NCBI GenBank assembly: GCA_963921795.1
Contig: OY997654.1
Span: forward strand, 594,367-658,366
Direction: 5' to 3'
DNA length: 64,000 nucleotides
Source: Nannobrachium achirus
Taxonomy: Eukaryota; Chordata; Actinopteri; Myctophiformes; Myctophidae
Each line of letters opens with the position of its first letter. Position 1 is the first letter of the stretch. The notes under the pieces are model-generated. The model saw only the letters and a program-made list of their open reading frames with translations, made no database searches and had not been told where the DNA came from. This document shows, one piece after another, positions 59,001-64,000 of the stretch. Both the position numbers and the translations under genes were made by a program.

Positions 59001-59873
59001 ATGGGCATTTAGTTTCTACTAACCGCTCTTTACAGATGTCATGTTAATATAACATCTGGTTGGGTTCTATCATGACAGAAAGAGAGGAGACCTCCCCAGA
59101 ATGCCTGCCGGGTAAGTTATTGTTTGTCACCAATTGCAACATCTTAGCCTGCATTTCTACCTCCAGAATGCATCATTCTGCCTTCACCTACCCAGTTATC
59201 TGACTGACAACTGTCTCCGCCTGGCCCTGAAGGTGTAAATAAATACATTTTATTTGTACAGCACTTTTCACAGAGAAATTACAAAGTGCTTTACATTGGC
59301 CTACATAAGAGAAAACAGCAAGAAACATGAAACAAAACAAAAAACACTGTACAATGTGAAAATATCTGAAAATATCCTCAGACGCCACAGTTCTTAGGCC
59401 ACAAGGAGCTGTCTGAGTTGGAAGATAGAATATCCAGGTTAAACTGTTAAGATAGCGGGTGATATGTGAGAACACTATACTATATGTACCGAATCAATTA
59501 CACATGTTTGCATTTTCTGTCGACACCACAGCTACTTTGGAGGGTCCCCTGTCCCCTGTGTTGAGTCCACAATAGTATTATTTTAACCAATATGTGTGTA
59601 AAAGATGCAGTATACAACAAATGGGACTACATTTTCAAGAAGGTTTTGGTGAGGATGAGATATCTCTCTCCATGAATCCACTGTCATTTGGATGTAATGA
59701 TACTCAGAGAAAGATTCAAGAGGTTTAATGTAATTTTACAACTTCCAGATAATCTGCAATGAAATATACAACGAGAGACGAAGAAGGAATGTTTACTGTT
59801 GTAATCCCTACAATGACTGTATTGTAGGGAAACCAAACCATCAAGGTGTGGTAGAAAAGCAGTGGTGTGAAGC
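56074..59873. repeat. Spacer B, copy 7 (continuous with the right flank)
   Basis: The last copy. At 59871-59873 the sequence GTGAAGC continues into AGGTGAACTTTGG instead of the TGGATGTC of element E. This is therefore the natural B-D continuity and marks the right edge of the array. Confidence 0.85.
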
Positions 59874-60754
59874 AGGTGAACTTTGGACACATTGCTGTTC
59901 TTCCAAGACTACAAATGAGGCAGATGAGGCAGATTGTGAAGGTCGGCAGTTTGAAAACAATTTGATGTTCTGCATGTTGCTGCTCCCCACATTATTTTGA
60001 TCACTATGGAGTGTTCAAAGATTTATTCCCAATGGCTTATGTCCTACCTGTTGTCTCACTCCAGGTCACCTACAGTGCATTATGGGATTCTTACACCTAC
60101 TGAAGCTGCTGATGCTACCCAGATACATTTTTAGCCAGAAGATGATTATGTACATTGGCTAGTGGACAGTGCACAGGAGAGCTACTATGTGACTACCTCA
60201 CCCTCAGTGTTTTGGTTTCAGTAGTATAATGTATTTGTTCTGTAAAATATGGTCACAAAGCCGTTGTTTCCCAGCCAGCACAAACACAGTGGAAAATATT
60301 AAATTTAACAGATGGATTTCATATCAAACATGGTTTAAATGGATTTCATGGTAAAATAAAATCATTGTTGAGCATTATTAACATTATTTGGCTCAGTGGT
60401 GAACGTTAATAAAATGCATGGTGGATGTGAAACATTGTTGAGGTTAAGTACACATTCTAAGCTTTCATATGAGGTATCATTTGTTGAAATTGAAGCATAT
60501 TAGAAGTTATGGACATATGAAACTTGTTGCACAATGAAAACCAAAGCTGTTAAAAAGCCATTGATTACAAGAGTAAGTGGGTGTGACAATGGGAGGGACA
60601 ATAGGTACTTATCTACACACCTAAATCACTCCCCCCAAGTCAAACCACCCCCACAATCCACTATATCTTCGGCAAATGTTTTACTTTTACTCCACTACAA
60701 TTATTGAAAACTTTACTAGTTATTTAGTAGATTTAGATCATTATTGCAAAACAT
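59874..60754. other. Segment D, first part, nothing recognised
   Basis: Non-array DNA that follows B directly. No open frame of note and no repeat family that I recognise. The phrase AGTGCATTATGGGATTC near 60074 is weakly ZNF143-like. Confidence 0.6.
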
Positions 60755-61235
60755 ACATTCTACCACTTTTTCTAGTCACATGATGAAATACTGGATTCTG
60801 AGCCAACTCCAGTGACTTTCTCAAAGTCCCCGGATGCGTTGTCATGCTAATGAGGCACATTTCCGAGATCAATGCGCCTCACAACGCATCCGGGGACTTT
60901 CAGAGTCGGAACATAACGCATCCGGGGACTTTCAGTGTCGGAACACCTTTCCCCAACCAACAATGACATGGTCGCGGGCGTCCTATGTTTACTAGCGAAC
61001 ATACTATCGTCGCCGATTTATTCCATTGGATCCAATGCAATCCGTCAACTTTAGCCCCTTTTCTCTGAACCTATGCTTTTCTGGAAGCGTCCAGCCTCTA
61101 TTTGCGGCCGAAACTGTGCTTCTAACTAGCGTTAGCCTAGCTGTAAGCTAGTCATTCACCTCAGTATGGACCAGAGCTAGAACCTCAGCAGGAGTTGGCG
61201 CCATCTGGTGGTTACTAGAAAAAGTGGTAGAATGT
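60755..61235. mobile_element. Short TIR element (about 480 bp)
   Basis: The ends are perfect 21-bp inverted repeats: left ACATTCTACCACTTTTTCTA from 60755, right the exact reverse complement ending at 61235. No clear target duplication. An internal 20-bp hairpin pairs 60823-60842 with 60881-60900, and the motif AACGCATCCGGGGACTTTCAG is directly repeated at 60883 and 60915, a period of 32 bp. It has no coding capacity. The superfamily is not determined. Confidence 0.7.
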
Positions 61236-61240
61236 TGTGT

Positions 61241-61396
61241 TTATGGGACTATTTGCTGTGGTGGCGGAAGTTTATGTGTATGCTGACACAATTAATGATT
61301 GTAACTAAAGATCCTTGCAAGTTAGAACTGTGTTTTCTTTCATGTATATGTAAAAAGTGGTAGTTCCCCCGTGGGATAATAAAGGCATCTATCTAT
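61241..61396 (+). mobile_element. LINE 3' end
   Basis: Ends with CCCGTGGGATAATAAAGGCATCTATCTAT, a polyadenylation-like signal plus an (ATCT)n tail typical of L2/RTE-like fish LINEs. The solo LTR at 61397 sits in the tail, and a little of the tail (CTATCT) resumes at 62077. Confidence 0.6.
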
Positions 61397-62076
61397 TGTT
61401 GCGGATGGCCATGACATCACATCTCTTCATTACTCATACTATTCATTACCTTTGCTGTGACTAACTTGTCTTTCTCCTCACTCAGACTGGCACACCCAGG
61501 TTGACACACCTGCAGCAGATTCCAATTGTTGCCACCTCAATCACCAGCCTGCTATAAAAGCCAGCCAGCTCAGTCTCTCCCCAGACACAGACATAGCAAC
61601 ATCCCAGGCTCACACTGTTGCTAGTTTTTTTGTAACTTTAATTGAGTATTTTACTTAAGCCTGGAGATGGCCGGTAGCCTTGTTTTCGGTTAGCTTTAAG
61701 TTCTTTAATTTTTTGTTAGGGAGGGAGGGAGGGAGGGGGGCCAGCTTCAACGTCCCTATAGGGGTGGCCTGCGCCCCCCTCCATTCTTTTGAGTTTTGCC
61801 GGCTTCTCCAGGTCCCTTTGATTTCCTGAGTTCTTCTTTGGTTTGGTAAAGTACATTGATTTTGAAATTAAAGTTACCTTCTAAGTTGTTTAATTAAATC
61901 AAGTCTAAAGTGTGGGAAATTGCTTAATAAAACTTGTTAAAGCTTGTTACATGGTGGGAAAAGGTTAAATAAAAACCGTTAAAACTTGCTATTTTGTGGT
62001 GTCCCTCCTTTATGTTGAGATCTCCAATTTGAGCCATTGGTTATTTTCCTTTAATTGTTTGGAGACCGCAACAACA
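61397..62076 (+). mobile_element. Solo LTR of an LTR retrotransposon
   Basis: 680 bp starting TGTTGCGG and ending CCGCAACAACA, so it has the TG...CA ends of an LTR. CTAT directly precedes it (61393-61396) and directly follows it (62077-62080), fitting a 4-bp target duplication. It contains a TATA box (GCTATAAAAGCC at 61551), a GGGAGGGAGG run near 61721 and AATAAA signals near 61926 and 61968. No internal retroelement genes adjoin, so recombination between two LTRs probably left this solo copy. Because the target is itself a tetranucleotide repeat, the duplication is suggestive rather than proven. Confidence 0.65.
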
Positions 62077-62100
62077 CTATCTAATTTACCATTCAAGGTC

Positions 62101-62132
62101 GTGGGTTGTTGGCTGATCAGCCAACAACCCAC
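62101..62132. repeat. 32-bp perfect palindrome
   Basis: GTGGGTTGTTGGCTGA is followed directly by its exact reverse complement, with no spacer. It lies 24 bp after the solo LTR. Confidence 0.9.
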
Positions 62133-62159
62133 TCCCTCTCGGTAAATGGCTTACTTACC

Positions 62160-62377
62160 CACTTAGCAGATCTACAAGCTCACAATGTTTCACATTGTGC
62201 ACACACAAAGGCTTGGCCCTTCAGGCTTCAGTACAGTGCAATTCTTGTGCTTTGCAAAGCTGCTATAATAACACATGCTCATACCCATAAGGATCCATTT
62301 GACCATTTGGTTCCTATCATTTAGCTGGGGACCCCCTAGAACTCCCTCAAGGACCCTACTTAGAGAACCAATGCTCT
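62160..62377 (-). mobile_element. Decayed hAT-type palindromic MITE
   Basis: On the minus strand it begins near GAGCATTGGTTCTCTAAG and runs through GGGGTCCCC. Its inner part has GCAGATCTACAAGCTCACAATG (62166-62187, split here as the arm core), the core of the palindromes in segment C, with only a short surviving partner CATTGTG. Confidence 0.5.
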
Positions 62378-62997
62378 AAGCTAATGTAATCCTTTACAAT
62401 AAAAACGGATGCCCTGCGATTATTATAATAAAGTTTTTTTTATTGTGATCTGACTTAATGTCACTGGTTTAATTCCTAGACGGCTTGCTGCTGGCTGGGG
62501 AACTGCATATAAAGTCCATCTCCCCACAAATGCTGCTGTGTCCATATTGTGTTTTTTTGCGTTGAAATATATTTCTACTTATAGAAGTCACTGTGTGTTT
62601 ACGATAATTAAAATACAAACGGATGCAGCGCGCTGTATGGGCGTGCGTGAAATACGAGACAATGCTTTCCTTAGACCAATAGAAACCCCAGTGAAAATCT
62701 TAATGCGCAAACATCTCCGCCCCCCAAAACCACAGATGATTCCTTCCAAAAGCAGCCTAGTTTAACATAATGATGTAACCATTTCATTACCTTAAAACAG
62801 CTATCTTTTTGAATGAAAACCATCAACAATCGAACAACATGGGAAAAAAATAACTAAAAACAAACAAAATCAAGGTAATTTTCTAACGTTTCTAAAAACA
62901 AAAAATTCTCAGGTTCTGTGTCAGTGTTTTATTTTGTAGTGTCATTGTTTTGTGTTTTCTGTTATGTACTTTACAGTTGTAGCTTTTATTTTGTACT
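62378..62997. other. Segment D, middle, nothing recognised
   Basis: No repeat family or gene that I can support. The 75-codon open frame at 62538-62765 has no recognisable domain. Confidence 0.5.
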
Positions 62998-63131
62998 TAT
63001 GTCCATAATGGCCTCAAATTTCTTACACCTAAACGACAATAAAACGGAAATCATTATCTTTGGCTTAGACACTTCCTCCTCCTCCCCCTATACCCTGGGT
63101 TCCCTCACTTCCAACCTTCGCCCCTCTATTA
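62998..63131 (+). pseudogene. LINE reverse-transcriptase fragment, part 1
   Basis: The translated piece MASNFLHLNDNKTEIIIFG, followed about 15 residues later by LGSLTSNLRPSI, is characteristic of the C-terminal part of the reverse transcriptase of L2/Rex-type fish LINEs. It is 5' truncated at about 62998 and interrupted at 63131 by a foldback MITE. The protein copies LINE RNA into DNA at the genomic target, but this copy is inactive. Confidence 0.75.
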
Positions 63132-63821
63132 GTCGGGGGATATCTTAAAAAGTCCTGGAATAAATTCCTTACCAAAACATTTCTTCACCAATGTGTTTGT
63201 AAAGGTGTCTAGTAACATATCTAACAAAGACTGAAATTCAGTTTCCCTAGGAAAATCTTTGACAGCTAGGGTAATTCTGGGTCTCATTCACTCACTATAC
63301 ACTATACTATAGGGGAAACAATCACTCCCAAAACATATGCTTTAAGTGGGATGTGAGGTGTCTAACTAGGTGTTTTTAATTATTCTGAATCCATTGCAAG
63401 CATTTGTTTTGCACAAAAAAACATTCATTGGGCTAAAAACAGCCCATAAAATGATGGTTTAGTGATGAGTCATCACTTTTCACAGTGGTGTGGGGGTCCA
63501 TTTCTAGCCCAAGGAATGTTTTTGGTGCAAAACAAATGCTTGCAATGGATTCAGAATAATTAAAAACACCTAGTTAGACCCCTCACATCCCACTTAAAGC
63601 ATATTTTTTGGGAGTCATCTTTTTCCCCTATAGTATTAATAGTGTATAGTGAGTGAATGAGACCCAGAATTACCCTAGCTGTCAAAGATTTTCCTAGGGA
63701 AACTGAATTTCAGTCTTTGTGAGATGTGTTACTAGACACCTTTACAAACACATTGGTGAAGATTTTTTTGGTAAGGAATGTATTCCAGGATTTGACACTA
63801 TTTCTAAAGATATCCCCCGAC
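63132..63821. mobile_element. 690-bp foldback MITE flanked by TA
   Basis: It begins GTCGGGGGATATCTT and ends with the mirror AAGATATCCCCCGAC. TA precedes it (63130-63131) and follows it (63822-63823), the target duplication of Tc1/mariner-type elements. The arms are about 63132-63438 and 63501-63821, similar along their whole length with scattered mismatches, around a loop of about 60 bp. No transposase, so non-autonomous. Confidence 0.85.
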
Positions 63822-64000
63822 TATATAAAAAACCTTGGCTTTATTTTTGATAGTTCCTTCAAATTCCATAAACAAATCAGTTCTGTAATCAAATCCAGCT
63901 TTTTCCACTTACGTCTAATTTCTAAGGTTAAACCATTTCTCCCTCCCAAGCAGCTTGAAATGCTGATTCACGCATGTATTTCTTCTAGGTTGGACTACTA
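63822..64000 (+). pseudogene. LINE reverse-transcriptase fragment, part 2 (runs off window)
   Basis: It continues the interrupted LINE: KNLGFIFDSSFKFHKQISS..., then KPFLPPKQLEMLIHACISSR and LDY at the window edge. The SRLDY motif is typical of this LINE class. With the MITE and one TA removed, the two parts are not in the same frame, so the LINE was also damaged independently. Confidence 0.75.

Noticed and set aside
61349-61366. 12-bp match (AAAAAGTGGTAG) to the end of the neighbouring TIR element
   Set aside because: Too short, no partner repeat, and it lies in LINE 3' sequence.

Overview
The window is vertebrate-type nuclear DNA, most likely from a ray-finned fish. It holds TGEKP-linked C2H2 zinc-finger coding sequence behind a splice acceptor, tails and reverse-transcriptase pieces of non-LTR retrotransposons, hAT-like ends, TA-flanked foldback elements, a solo LTR and abundant (CTAT)n/(GATA)n microsatellites. 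The species cannot be read from the sequence. I recognise no intact protein-coding gene, tRNA, rRNA or CRISPR array. Most short open frames recur only because the DNA under them recurs.

From 1 to 59873 the window is a tandem array of a unit of about 9.6 kb. Each unit is one foldback element E (about 5.8 kb) followed by one spacer B (about 3.8 kb). E copies: E1 1-3373 (cut by the window start and internally deleted), E2 7146-12938, E3 16734-22520, E4 26317-32118, E5 35898-37725 (left arm only), E6 40271-46478 (the only one with a complete left end), E7 50275-56073. B copies: 3374-7145, 12939-16733, 22521-26316, 32119-35897, 46479-50274, 56074-59873. The array runs off the left edge of the window.

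Each complete E is a giant imperfect palindrome. In E2 the left arm is 7146-9011 and the right arm 10707-12665, around a loop of about 1.7 kb. The outer arms carry 132-bp tandem subrepeats next to (CTAT)n, and the extreme ends carry a very GC-rich minisatellite. The loop holds a decayed C2H2 zinc-finger exon with nine fingers and part of a tenth. It has two frameshifts and a stop shared by the full-length copies, and the right arm cuts off its 3' end. The payload was therefore dead, and the palindrome already formed, before the unit was amplified.

Spacer B has no recognisable gene. It does hold a hAT remnant, a LINE tail, two perfect CRE octamers, a TATA/GC-box stretch and a cluster of five CCAAT boxes followed by a ZNF143-like motif, so a promoter-like segment may have been multiplied.

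The array is broken once, at 37726-40270 (segment C), by unrelated DNA with hAT-type palindromic elements. C lies directly against the complete left end of E6. To the right, the last B runs without a break into non-array DNA at 59874-64000 (segment D). D holds a 480-bp TIR element, a LINE tail split by a solo LTR with a CTAT target duplication, a 32-bp perfect palindrome, a hAT relic, and a LINE reverse-transcriptase fragment split by a 690-bp TA-flanked foldback MITE. The simplest history is an ancestral C-E-B-D locus, tandem amplification of a left-truncated E plus B, then a larger duplication that placed another block of units upstream of C. Indel markers that conflict between units point to later exchange or gene conversion.
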